A stretch of 51,175 bases of DNA from contig NZ_KB822623.1 of the NCBI RefSeq assembly GCF_000364625.1, forward strand, positions 1-51,175, read 5' to 3'. This DNA is from Pseudomonas thermotolerans DSM 14292 (lineage in GTDB: Bacteria; Pseudomonadota; Gammaproteobacteria; Pseudomonadales; Pseudomonadaceae). Shown piece after piece: positions 7,422 to 14,938 of this stretch. The notes under the pieces are model-generated. The model worked only from the letters and a program-made list of their open reading frames with translations, was not told the origin of the DNA and made no database searches. Numbering within the stretch: the first letter of the stretch is position 1; the number at the start of each line of letters is the position of its first letter. The position numbers were made by a program, and so were the translations under genes.

Positions 7422-9383
7422 TCAGTGCACCTCCGCCGCTTCGCGCCGGGCCGCGGGCTGGCTGGCCGGGGCCTCGGCGCCCTCGATCAGCACCTCGGCC
7501 ACCAGCTCGGCGATGTCCTTGATCTCCGGCCGCGGGGCGACCACACCCTCGAGCATCGCGGTGCATTGCGGGCAGCCCACGGCCACCAGCGCGGCGCCGG
7601 TTTCCTTGATGTCGGCCATGCGCATGTCCGGAATGCGCTGCTTGCCGGGGATGTCGGTGATGGGCGCGCCACCGCCACCACCGCAGCAGCGGGAACGGAA
7701 GCCGGAGCGCTGCATTTCCCGGACCTCGATGCCGAGGGCCTTGAGTACGTTGCGCGGCGCCTGGTACTCGCCGTTGTAACGGCCCAGGTAGCAGGGGTCG
7801 TGGTAGGTGACGCTGTCCGCCTTGCTGCGACCCAGTCGCAGGGCGCCCTGGCGCACCAGCTCGTCGATGAAGGTGGTGTGGTGCAGCACCTCGTAGTGGC
7901 CGCCCAGGGCGCCGTACTCGTTCTTCAGTACGTGGAAGCTGTGCGGGTCGCAGCTGACGATGCGCTTGAAGCGGTATCGGCTCAGGGTGGCGATGTTGCG
8001 TCGGGCCAGGCTCTGGAAGGTGGCCTCGTCGCCCAGGCGGCGGGCCACGTCGCCGCTGTCGCGCTCTTCCAGGCCGAGCACGGCGAAGTCCACCCTGGCG
8101 GCCCGGAGGATCTTCACGAAGGCCCGCAGGGTGCGCTGGTTGCGCATGTCGAAGGCGCCGTCGCCGACCCAGAACAGCACGTCGGCCTGCTTCTTCTCGC
8201 TCATCAGCGGCAGGTTGAGGTCGGCGGCCCAGTTCAGCCGGCCGCCGGGGGCGAAGCCACCGGGGTTGTCGGTGGCGATCAGGTTCTCCAGCACCTCGGC
8301 ACCCTTGTTCGGGGTGGCGCCCTTCTCGAGGGTGAGATGGCGACGCATATCGACGATGGCATCGACGTGCTCGATCATCATCGGACACTCCTCGACGCAG
8401 GCCCGGCAGGTGGTGCAGGACCACAGGGTCTCGGCATCCACCAGGGCTTTGCCGTCCAGGGAAACGATGGGCAGGTGCGGACCGCCGCTGTGCTCGCCGA
8501 GCGGCTTGCCGGGGTAGGGGCTGCCGGCGAACTTGGCGTCGTTGCCGCCGGCCAGGCCGATCACCATGTCCTGGATCAGCTTCTTGGGGTTGAGCGGCTG
8601 GCCGGCGGCGAAGGCCGGGCACATGGCCTCGCACTTGCCGCACTGCACGCAGGCATCGAAGCCGAGCAGCTGGTTCCAGGTGAAGTCGCTGGGCTTCTCG
8701 ACGCCCAGCGGCGCGCTGGGATCGCTCAGGTCGAGGGCCTTGAGGCCGGTGGAGCGGCCGCCGCCGAAGCGCTCGGGACGCCGGTGCCAGGCCAGGTGCA
8801 GGGCGCCGGCGAAGGCGTGCTTCATGGGCCCGCCCCAGGTCATGCCGAAGAACAGCTCGGAGACGCCCCAGGCCACGCCCACGGCGAGGAGCACGGCGAG
8901 CAGCCAGCCGCCGAAGCCTTCCGGGAGGATGCCGGCCACCGGCAGGGTGGCGACGAAGAAGCTGCCGGAGAACATCAACAGGCTTTTCGGCAGGCGCATC
9001 CAGGGGCCCTTGGATAGCCGCGACGGCGGGTTCAGACGGCGCTTGAGGACGAAGATGGCGCCAGTGAGCATCAGCGCCGTGGCGGCCAGCAGGGCGTAGC
9101 CGAGGAGCTGCGAGCGCAGGCCGAAGCCGTGCACCAGAATGGCCAGCAGGGCCGCCAGGACGAAGCCGCCGGCGGTAGCCACGTGAGTCCTGGACATGTA
9201 CTTGTCGCGCTCGACCACGTGGTGCAGGTCCACCAGGTAGCGGCGCGGCATCTTCAGCAGGCCGCCGAGCCAGTCGACCTGCGCCGGCCGGCCGCGCCGC
9301 CACATGCGGAAGCGCCTGAGCGCGCCCAGCACCGCGAGGGCCAGGGCGGCGAAGAGCAGGATGGGGAGGATGGTGTTGAGCAT
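7422..9383 (-). CDS. dgcB: DgcB, membrane iron-sulfur protein of dimethylglycine demethylation
   Basis: 653 residues. The first about 185 residues carry several membrane helices (near 5-20, 70-112, 140-180). Two [4Fe-4S] ferredoxin motifs follow: C245-x2-C248-x2-C251-x3-C255 and C323-x2-C326-x2-C329-x3-C333. The C-terminal half has CCG-type domains of the heterodisulfide-reductase family (YHDPCYLGRYNGEY, SRCCGGGGGAP, VGCPQCTAML). In Pseudomonas, DgcA and DgcB together convert dimethylglycine to sarcosine. DgcB is the likely electron conduit from the flavoenzyme to the membrane or to the ETF pair just downstream. ATG at 9383 has AGGAGA upstream. Confidence 0.93.
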   Translation of the reverse strand: MLNTILPILLFAALALAVLGALRRFRMWRRGRPAQVDWLGGLLKMPRRYLVDLHHVVERDKYMSRTHVATAGGFVLAALLAILVHGFGLRSQLLGYALLAATALMLTGAIFVLKRRLNPPSRLSKGPWMRLPKSLLMFSGSFFVATLPVAGILPEGFGGWLLAVLLAVGVAWGVSELFFGMTWGGPMKHAFAGALHLAWHRRPERFGGGRSTGLKALDLSDPSAPLGVEKPSDFTWNQLLGFDACVQCGKCEAMCPAFAAGQPLNPKKLIQDMVIGLAGGNDAKFAGSPYPGKPLGEHSGGPHLPIVSLDGKALVDAETLWSCTTCRACVEECPMMIEHVDAIVDMRRHLTLEKGATPNKGAEVLENLIATDNPGGFAPGGRLNWAADLNLPLMSEKKQADVLFWVGDGAFDMRNQRTLRAFVKILRAARVDFAVLGLEERDSGDVARRLGDEATFQSLARRNIATLSRYRFKRIVSCDPHSFHVLKNEYGALGGHYEVLHHTTFIDELVRQGALRLGRSKADSVTYHDPCYLGRYNGEYQAPRNVLKALGIEVREMQRSGFRSRCCGGGGGAPITDIPGKQRIPDMRMADIKETGAALVAVGCPQCTAMLEGVVAPRPEIKDIAELVAEVLIEGAEAPASQPAARREAAEVH

Positions 9384-9424
9384 TTCGTTGGTCTCCTAGC
9401 CGGGACCGTGAGAGCACTGCGGAA

Positions 9425-9514
9425 CGCTCCCCCGCCCGGCGGGCGAGAGGGCCAAGGAGAGGGGGAACCGTTCCGCTCCTCACTCCCGGCCCCTCTCCCG
9501 ATGCGGGAGAGGGG
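9425..9514. repeat. REP-like palindrome pair, copy 2
   Basis: Two adjacent palindromes fill the dgcA-dgcB gap. CGCCC/GGGCG (9433-9445) is flanked by CTC and GAG. CCCCTCTCCCG (9490-9500) pairs with CGGGAGAGGGG (9504-9514) around a 3-base loop. The second is a perfect 11-bp stem. The arrangement recalls a doubled REP (BIME-like) unit. Confidence 0.75.
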
Positions 9515-9523
9515 GGATGGGCG

Positions 9524-11584
9524 TCAGAAGTCCTTGCACAGCCGCAGGGCGTCGTAGATCGCCGCGTGGGTGTTGCGCTGGGCCACGCAGTCGCCGATGC
9601 GGAACAGCAGGTAGCCGTCGCCCAGCTCGGACAGGCAAGGCTGCGGCTTGATCGCAAACAGCGCCTCGATATCGATCTGGCCCTTGTTGCGCGAGCCGGG
9701 CTTGAGCGCGTAGTACAGCGACTCGTCCGGACGCACGCCGTTCTCCACCACCACCTGATCGACCACACGCTCTTCCTTGGCGCCGGTGTATTCGTTCTCG
9801 AGCACCGCCACCAGCTTGTCGCCCTCGCGGTAGACCTTCTCCAGCATCAGGTCGCCGGTCATGATCACTTCCTTGGGATACAGGCTGCGGTAGTAGGTGG
9901 GGAAGGTGGTGCCGCCGATGGCCACGCCCGGCTTGATGTCGTCGGTGACGATCTCCACCTTGGCGCCCTTGTCGGCCAGGTAGTCGGCCACCGACATGCC
10001 GCTGAACTCGCAGATGGTGTCGTAGACCAGCACGTTCTTGCCCGGGGCGACCTTGCCCTCGAGGATGTCCCAGCTGCTCACCACCAGGCCCTCGGCGGCG
10101 CCCCAGTGCTCGTTCTGCTCGAGGAACGGATGGCCGCCGTTGGCCAGCACCACGATATCCGGGCGGAGGTCGAGGATGCTCTGCGGATCCGCGGCGGTGC
10201 CCAGGCGCAGGTCGATGCCCAGGCGCGCCAGCTCCAGCTGGTACCAGCGGGTGATGCCGGCGATCTGGTCGCGCTGCGGCGCCTTGGCGGCGATGGTGAT
10301 TTGTCCGCCGAGCTGCTCCTTCTTCTCGAAAAGGGTCACGTCGTGGCCGCGCTCGGCCGCCACCCGGGCCGCCTCCATGCCGGCGGGACCGCCGCCGACC
10401 ACTACCACCTTGCGCTTCGGCCCGGTGGACTTCTCGATGATGTGCGGCACGCCCATGTACTCGCGGCTGGTGGCGGCGTTCTGGATGCACAGCACGTCCA
10501 GGCCCTGGTACTGGCGGTCGATGCAGTAGTTGGCGCCGACGCACTGACGGATCTGATCCACCTGGCCCATCTTGATCTTGGCGATCAGGTGCGGGTCGGC
10601 GATGTGCGCGCGGGTCATGCCCACCATGTCCACGTAGCCGCCTTCGAGGATGCGGGTGGCCTGGTTCGGGTCCTTGATGTTCTGCGCGTGCAGCACCGGC
10701 ACGTTGACCACTTCCTTGATGCCGGCGGCCAGGTGCAGGAAGGGCTCCGGCGGGAAGCTCATGTTCGGGATGACGTTGGCCAGGGTGTTGTGGGTGTCGC
10801 AGCCGGAGCCCACCACGCCGATGAAGTCGAGCATGCCGGTGTCGCTGTAGTACTTGGCGATCTGCTTCATGTCCTCGTGGGACAGGCCGTCCGGGTGGAA
10901 CTCGTCGCCGCAGATGCGCATGCCGACGCAGAAGTCGTCGCCGACCTCCTTGCGCACCGCCTTGAGCACTTCCAGGCCGAAGCGCATGCGGTTCTCGAAG
11001 CTGCCACCCCATTCGTCGGTGCGCTTGTTGACCCGCGGGCTCCAGAACTGATCGATGAGGTGCTGGTGCACGGCGGACAGCTCGATGCCGTCCAGGCCGC
11101 CTTCCTTGGCCCGGCGTGCGGCCTGGGCGAAGTTGCCGATCACCCGCCAGATCTCCTCCGGCTCGATGGTCTTGCAGGTGGCGCGGTGCACCGGCTCGCG
11201 GATCCCCGACGGCGACATCAGGGTCGGCCAGTGCTCGCCGTCCCAGCGCGAGCGGCGGCCCATGTGGGTGATCTGGATCATGATCTTGGCGCCGTGCTTG
11301 TGCACCGCGTCGGCGAGGTTCCGGAAGTGCGGGATGATGCGGTCGGTGGACAGGTTGACCGAGCTCCACCATTGCTGCGGGCTGTCGATGGCCACTACCG
11401 AGGAGCCGCCACAAATGGCCAGGCCGATGCCACCCTTGGCCTTCTCCTCGTAGTACTTCACATAGCGTTCGGTAGTCATGCCGCCGTCGGTGGCGTAGAC
11501 CTCGGCGTGGGCGGTGGACAGCACGCGGTTGCGGATGGTCAGCTTGCCGATCTGGATCGGCTGGAACATTGCCTCGAAAGCCAT
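9524..11584 (-). CDS. dgcA: DgcA, dimethylglycine demethylase flavoprotein (trimethylamine dehydrogenase family)
   Basis: 686 residues. An Old-Yellow-Enzyme TIM barrel for FMN (1-about 335) is followed by an iron-sulfur segment (348-366) and an FAD/NAD(P)-type domain starting with VVVVGGGPAGMEAA (about 393). The start at 11584 has TGAGGA upstream. Compared with trimethylamine dehydrogenase, two cofactor-linked residues differ: the cysteine that covalently holds FMN is Ala27, and the second of four cluster cysteines is Ala351, leaving C348, C354 and C366. Spacing to the next gene upstream is 51 bases, which suggests one operon with the DUF5943 and dipeptidase-like genes. Confidence 0.94.
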   Translation of the reverse strand: MAFEAMFQPIQIGKLTIRNRVLSTAHAEVYATDGGMTTERYVKYYEEKAKGGIGLAICGGSSVVAIDSPQQWWSSVNLSTDRIIPHFRNLADAVHKHGAKIMIQITHMGRRSRWDGEHWPTLMSPSGIREPVHRATCKTIEPEEIWRVIGNFAQAARRAKEGGLDGIELSAVHQHLIDQFWSPRVNKRTDEWGGSFENRMRFGLEVLKAVRKEVGDDFCVGMRICGDEFHPDGLSHEDMKQIAKYYSDTGMLDFIGVVGSGCDTHNTLANVIPNMSFPPEPFLHLAAGIKEVVNVPVLHAQNIKDPNQATRILEGGYVDMVGMTRAHIADPHLIAKIKMGQVDQIRQCVGANYCIDRQYQGLDVLCIQNAATSREYMGVPHIIEKSTGPKRKVVVVGGGPAGMEAARVAAERGHDVTLFEKKEQLGGQITIAAKAPQRDQIAGITRWYQLELARLGIDLRLGTAADPQSILDLRPDIVVLANGGHPFLEQNEHWGAAEGLVVSSWDILEGKVAPGKNVLVYDTICEFSGMSVADYLADKGAKVEIVTDDIKPGVAIGGTTFPTYYRSLYPKEVIMTGDLMLEKVYREGDKLVAVLENEYTGAKEERVVDQVVVENGVRPDESLYYALKPGSRNKGQIDIEALFAIKPQPCLSELGDGYLLFRIGDCVAQRNTHAAIYDALRLCKDF

Positions 11585-11635
11585 TGCGGCATCCTCACGG
11601 AATCAGAGCTTTGTGGTTGTGGGAGCGGGCCGGGA

Positions 11636-12166
11636 TCAGCGCGGCTTGACGATGAACAGGCCGTCGTCGTGGCCTTCCTCGGCACCGCTGTAGACCTGCT
11701 CGGCCACGGTACGGAGGCTGCTGCCGCGAGCGGCGAGGATCTGGTCCATGGCGCCGGCGAACCAGCCGGTGAACATGTAGTCCACCTTGCGGTTGACCTT
11801 GCCGTAGACGTACACGAAGGCGGAGTGCTTCAGGCGTACCTTGGCGGTACCCTGGTCGAGGTCGATCTCCTCGATCTGGAACAGGCCCCAGCCGCGCTGA
11901 GAGAGGCGTTTCATGTAATGTTCGAAGACCTCGACGCCAGCCAGACCGTGGCATTCGGCTTCCTTCTCGCACCAGTGCCAGGCGGACTTGTAGCCGGCCT
12001 GGTAGAGGAGCTCGGCATAGCGCTCGGCACCGAGGGCCTCCTCGATGGCCATGTGGTTGTTGACGAAGAAATGCCGCGGCACGTAGAGCATCGGCAGGGA
12101 GTCGGTGGTCCAGACACCGGTTTCGCTGTCGACTTCGATGGGCAGTTCGGGGGCGTGGGTGGCCAT
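11636..12166 (-). CDS. DUF5943-like protein of the dgc cluster
   Basis: 176 residues, soluble, with no signal peptide. It resembles the DUF5943 proteins that accompany dgcAB in Pseudomonas; I recall one in the same place in PAO1. The segment YQAGYKSAWHWCEKEAECHG, with the later WGLFQIEEIDLDQGTAKVRL, looks like the small-molecule-binding 4-vinyl-reductase/NO-sensor fold. That assignment rests on pattern only. The start at 12166 follows a GGAGCAAG ribosome site. A role in dimethylglycine handling is inferred from context. Confidence 0.78.
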   Translation of the reverse strand: MATHAPELPIEVDSETGVWTTDSLPMLYVPRHFFVNNHMAIEEALGAERYAELLYQAGYKSAWHWCEKEAECHGLAGVEVFEHYMKRLSQRGWGLFQIEEIDLDQGTAKVRLKHSAFVYVYGKVNRKVDYMFTGWFAGAMDQILAARGSSLRTVAEQVYSGAEEGHDDGLFIVKPR

Positions 12167-12213
12167 GTGTTCTTGCTCCGGAATTCGGTTTGGCCCGGCA
12201 GCGGGGCGGTTAT

Positions 12214-12232
12214 CCCTCCCCGGCGGGGAGGG
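12214..12232. repeat. REP-like palindrome, copy 3
   Basis: CCCTCCCC (12214-12221), 3-base loop, GGGGAGGG (12225-12232), in the gap between the DUF5943 gene and the dipeptidase-fold gene. A second G-run follows at about 12250. Confidence 0.65.
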
Positions 12233-12265
12233 TTCGAGTAGGGTTCAGGGGGGGGAGGGGTGTGC

Positions 12266-13243
12266 TTATTCGCCCCAGACTTCCTTGAGGACGCGCAGCC
12301 AGTTCTCGCCCATGACCTTGCGCACCACGCGTTCGGGCATGCCGCGCTTCAGCAGCGTCTCGGTGAGGTTGGGGAACTCGCCCACGGTGCGGATGCCCAG
12401 CGGGTTGACGATCTTCCCGAAGTTGGTCAGGCGGCGGGCGTAGCCCTTGTCGTGGGTCAGCCACTCGAAGAAATCCTGGCCGTGGCCCTGGGTGAAGTCG
12501 GTGCCGATGCCGACGGCGTCCTCGCCGACGATGTTCATCACGTACTCGATGGCCTCGGCGTAGTCGTCGATGGTCGAGTCGATGCCCTTGGCCAGGAACG
12601 GCGCGAACATGGTCACGCCGACGAAGCCGCCGTGGTCGGCGATGAACTTCAGTTCTTCGTCGGACTTGTTGCGCGGGTGGGCCTTGAGCCCTGAGGGCAG
12701 GCAATGGGAGTAGCAGACCGGCTTCTTGGAGGCGAGGATGACTTCCTCGCTGGTCTTGGAGCCGACGTGGGAGAGGTCGCACATGATACCGACCCGGTTC
12801 ATCTCGGCGACGATCTCGTGGCCGAAGCCGGAAAGGCCACCGTCGCGCTCGTAGCAGCCGGTGCCGATCAGGTTCTGGGTGTTGTAGCACATCTGCACGA
12901 TGCCCACGCCCAGCTGTTTGAAGATCTCCACGTAGCCGATCTGGTCCTCGAACGCATGGGCGTTCTGGAAGCCGTAGATGATCCCGGTCTTGCCCTGTTC
13001 CTTGGCCTTGCGGATGTCCGCGGTGCTGCGCACCGGGATGACCAGATCGCTGTTCTCGCGAATCAGCTTGTTGCTGGCGACGATGTTGTTCACCGTGGCC
13101 TGGAATCCCTCCCAAACGGACACGGTGCAGTTGGCGGCAGTCAGGCCGCCCTTGCGCATGTCCTCGAAGAGTTCACGGTTCCACTTGGCGATGATCAGAC
13201 CGTCGATGACGATGCTGTCGGCATGAAGTTCGGCTGGGCTCAT
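12266..13243 (-). CDS. Membrane-dipeptidase-fold (renal dipeptidase family) protein of the dgc cluster, with altered metal site
   Basis: 325 residues of the peptidase M19 family. The later metal ligands are present: H159 in CDLSHV, H180 in YSHC, and D249 in GIGTDF. The usual N-terminal H-x-D is replaced (ID-G-L16-I-I18), and the bridging glutamate is Q93 in GFQNAH. It is therefore probably not an ordinary dinuclear dipeptidase. It heads the leftward dgc transcription unit, since the next gene upstream (ending at 13412) is 168 bases away. PAO1 has a homologue beside dgcA as far as I recall. Its role in betaine catabolism is not shown by the sequence. Confidence 0.85.
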   Translation of the reverse strand: MSPAELHADSIVIDGLIIAKWNRELFEDMRKGGLTAANCTVSVWEGFQATVNNIVASNKLIRENSDLVIPVRSTADIRKAKEQGKTGIIYGFQNAHAFEDQIGYVEIFKQLGVGIVQMCYNTQNLIGTGCYERDGGLSGFGHEIVAEMNRVGIMCDLSHVGSKTSEEVILASKKPVCYSHCLPSGLKAHPRNKSDEELKFIADHGGFVGVTMFAPFLAKGIDSTIDDYAEAIEYVMNIVGEDAVGIGTDFTQGHGQDFFEWLTHDKGYARRLTNFGKIVNPLGIRTVGEFPNLTETLLKRGMPERVVRKVMGENWLRVLKEVWGE

Positions 13244-13411
13244 CAGGCTGTCCCCCTTGATATCCGTGCGCCGGACCTTCTGTCGGCGCCTTGAGGGGGA
13301 GCATATCGTCGGTATCCGCGACGCTATCGCGCAAAAGCGACCGGGGGATTGCCGAAAGCGTCAAGCCTGCGGCAGGGCGGCGGGGCAGGCGCCCGCGCTG
13401 CGGGGCGGGAA

Positions 13412-14179
13412 TCAGTCGTAGATCTGCTTCTTCTTCCAGTCGTCGTCTTCCAGCGTCTTGAGCGCTTCGGTCAGCTCGCTGGGATCGCCGGCGCCCGGCT
13501 TGAGCCGATCCAGGACCAGCGCGTTGGCCTGCTCCAGCTGCACCTCCAGGCGCATCAGCTCGGCCTCGTAGGGCGTCGGGTCGGCGAGCTTGCGCAGGTA
13601 CTGCACGCCGCGCTCGAAGGCCAGACGGGCCTGACCGGGGCGATTCTGCTGCAGCGCCGCCTGGCCGAGGTTGTTGAACAGCTCGAGGTGGGTGCGCACC
13701 AGCATGTCGCGGATCTGCTGGACCCAGCGCTTGGCTTCCTGAGTACCGAGCAGTCCGGCACGGGCGGCACGACCGATCTGGGCGTGGAGGTCATCAAGCT
13801 GGTAGCGGATCTCCTTGGCCTTGGCCTCGTTGAATACCTTCTGCGGCGCGTTGGGCACGGCGATGGCCTCGCCCTGGGCGATCAGCCTGCGGAGTTCCTC
13901 GATGCGCTCGCGCAGCGCGGTGTTCTGCTTGTCGAGGGGCAGCAGGTGCTCGCAGTCGAGCAGCTCCAGGCGGGCGAGCAGCAGCTTCAGCGGGCCGCTC
14001 ATGAATTGGCCAGGCAGGCCTTCGCTGAGGCGGGCACAGCGCTTGATCAGGTCGCCGAGTTCCGCCTTGCGGCGTGCCCGCTCCAGGTTGCGGCTTTCGA
14101 TCAGGCTGTTGATGTAGCCGATGGCAAGGAGAATGGCGATGCCACCTACCACCAGCAGGGTGATAACGACTGGAGACAT
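13412..14179 (-). CDS. Membrane-anchored coiled-coil protein, unknown function
   Basis: 255 residues. One N-terminal membrane helix (about residues 4-22, VVITLLVVGGIAILLAIGYI) is followed by a long, charged helical region rich in E, L, R and Q with coiled-coil character. A segment near 165-200 (FNNLGQAALQQNRPGQARLAFERG) resembles a tetratricopeptide repeat. It lies between the dgc cluster and the tRNA block, divergent from the tRNAs. By position it may match the hypothetical gene next to the tRNA-Glu cluster in PAO1. I do not recognise a function. Confidence 0.75.
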   Translation of the reverse strand: MSPVVITLLVVGGIAILLAIGYINSLIESRNLERARRKAELGDLIKRCARLSEGLPGQFMSGPLKLLLARLELLDCEHLLPLDKQNTALRERIEELRRLIAQGEAIAVPNAPQKVFNEAKAKEIRYQLDDLHAQIGRAARAGLLGTQEAKRWVQQIRDMLVRTHLELFNNLGQAALQQNRPGQARLAFERGVQYLRKLADPTPYEAELMRLEVQLEQANALVLDRLKPGAGDPSELTEALKTLEDDDWKKKQIYD

Positions 14180-14346
14180 CCGGACACCTTTCGAAATGGA
14201 CGATGGCCGGGGAGTGTAGTGCCTGGCGCCGCAGCCTCCTAGAGGGGCGGACCAGCCGTCGTTCCGGGGGCAAGCGAAGGAGATTCGGAGCTCTGTTCGA
14301 TTTTCGACCAGAACTCTTTGATTTTAAAAAAATTTTGTTTGAGTGG

Positions 14347-14375
14347 TTGACGGGGTCCGGAAGGCTCCATAGAAT
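14347..14375 (+). promoter_or_regulatory. Strong sigma-70 promoter for the tRNA block
   Basis: -35 TTGACG (14347-14352), 17-base spacer, -10 TAGAAT (14370-14375). An A/T-rich tract upstream (about 14320-14340) fits an UP element. The discriminator GCGCGCC right after the -10 is G/C-rich, as in stringently controlled stable-RNA promoters, and closely resembles the rRNA promoter at 50867-50894. Confidence 0.85.
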
Positions 14376-14458
14376 GCGCGCCACTTTCAGCGCTAAGCCG
14401 CAAGGCAGAGCGCCGAGAGCCGGAACAAAGGCGTTTGCTGTTGTAAGCTCCGGGCCGC

Positions 14459-14534
14459 GTCCCCTTCGTCTAGTGGCCTAGGACACCGCCCTTTCACGGC
14501 GGTAACAGGGGTTCGAGTCCCCTAGGGGACGCCA
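14459..14534 (+). tRNA. tRNA-Glu (TTC), copy 1
   Basis: 76 nt with encoded CCA. Acceptor GTCCCCT pairs with AGGGGAC. The anticodon stem CCGCC/GGCGG holds loop CTTTCAC, with anticodon TTC at 14493-14495. The T arm has GTTCGAGTC. Confidence 0.97.
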
Positions 14535-14551
14535 GTTTGAAAGTTGTACAC

Positions 14552-14627
<76 letters not shown>

Positions 14628-14659
14628 AATTTCGCGCAAACGATGCGCAAGCGTTGTTT

Positions 14660-14735
14660 GTCCCCTTCGTCTAGTGGCCTAGGACACCGCCCTTTCACGG
14701 CGGTAACAGGGGTTCGAGTCCCCTAGGGGACGCCA
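14660..14735 (+). tRNA. tRNA-Glu (TTC), copy 2
   Basis: Identical in sequence to the copy at 14459-14534, offset by 201 bases. Confidence 0.97.
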
Positions 14736-14751
14736 GTTTGAAGTTGTACAT

Positions 14752-14827
<76 letters not shown>

Positions 14828-14863
14828 ATCTCCGCTTCGTGAAGATCCTCTTCATGAAGACCT

Positions 14864-14896
14864 GAAAAAAAGGGACCTCGGGTCCCTTTTTCGTTT
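14864..14896 (+). terminator. Terminator of the tRNA block
   Basis: Stem AGGGACC (14871-14877) and GGTCCCT (14881-14887), flanked by a run of seven A on the left and TTTTTCGTTTT on the right. It may also work leftwards. Confidence 0.85.
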
Positions 14897-14938
14897 TCGC
14901 CGTTGCGCTTTTTCCCTCTCGTCACTTCCCGGCCAGCG

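Noticed and set aside
12210..13115. Long R/G/H-rich leftward frames over known genes (also at 9480-11414, 5979-7226 and others)
   Set aside because: They are out-of-frame shadows typical of G+C-rich DNA and have no family resemblance.
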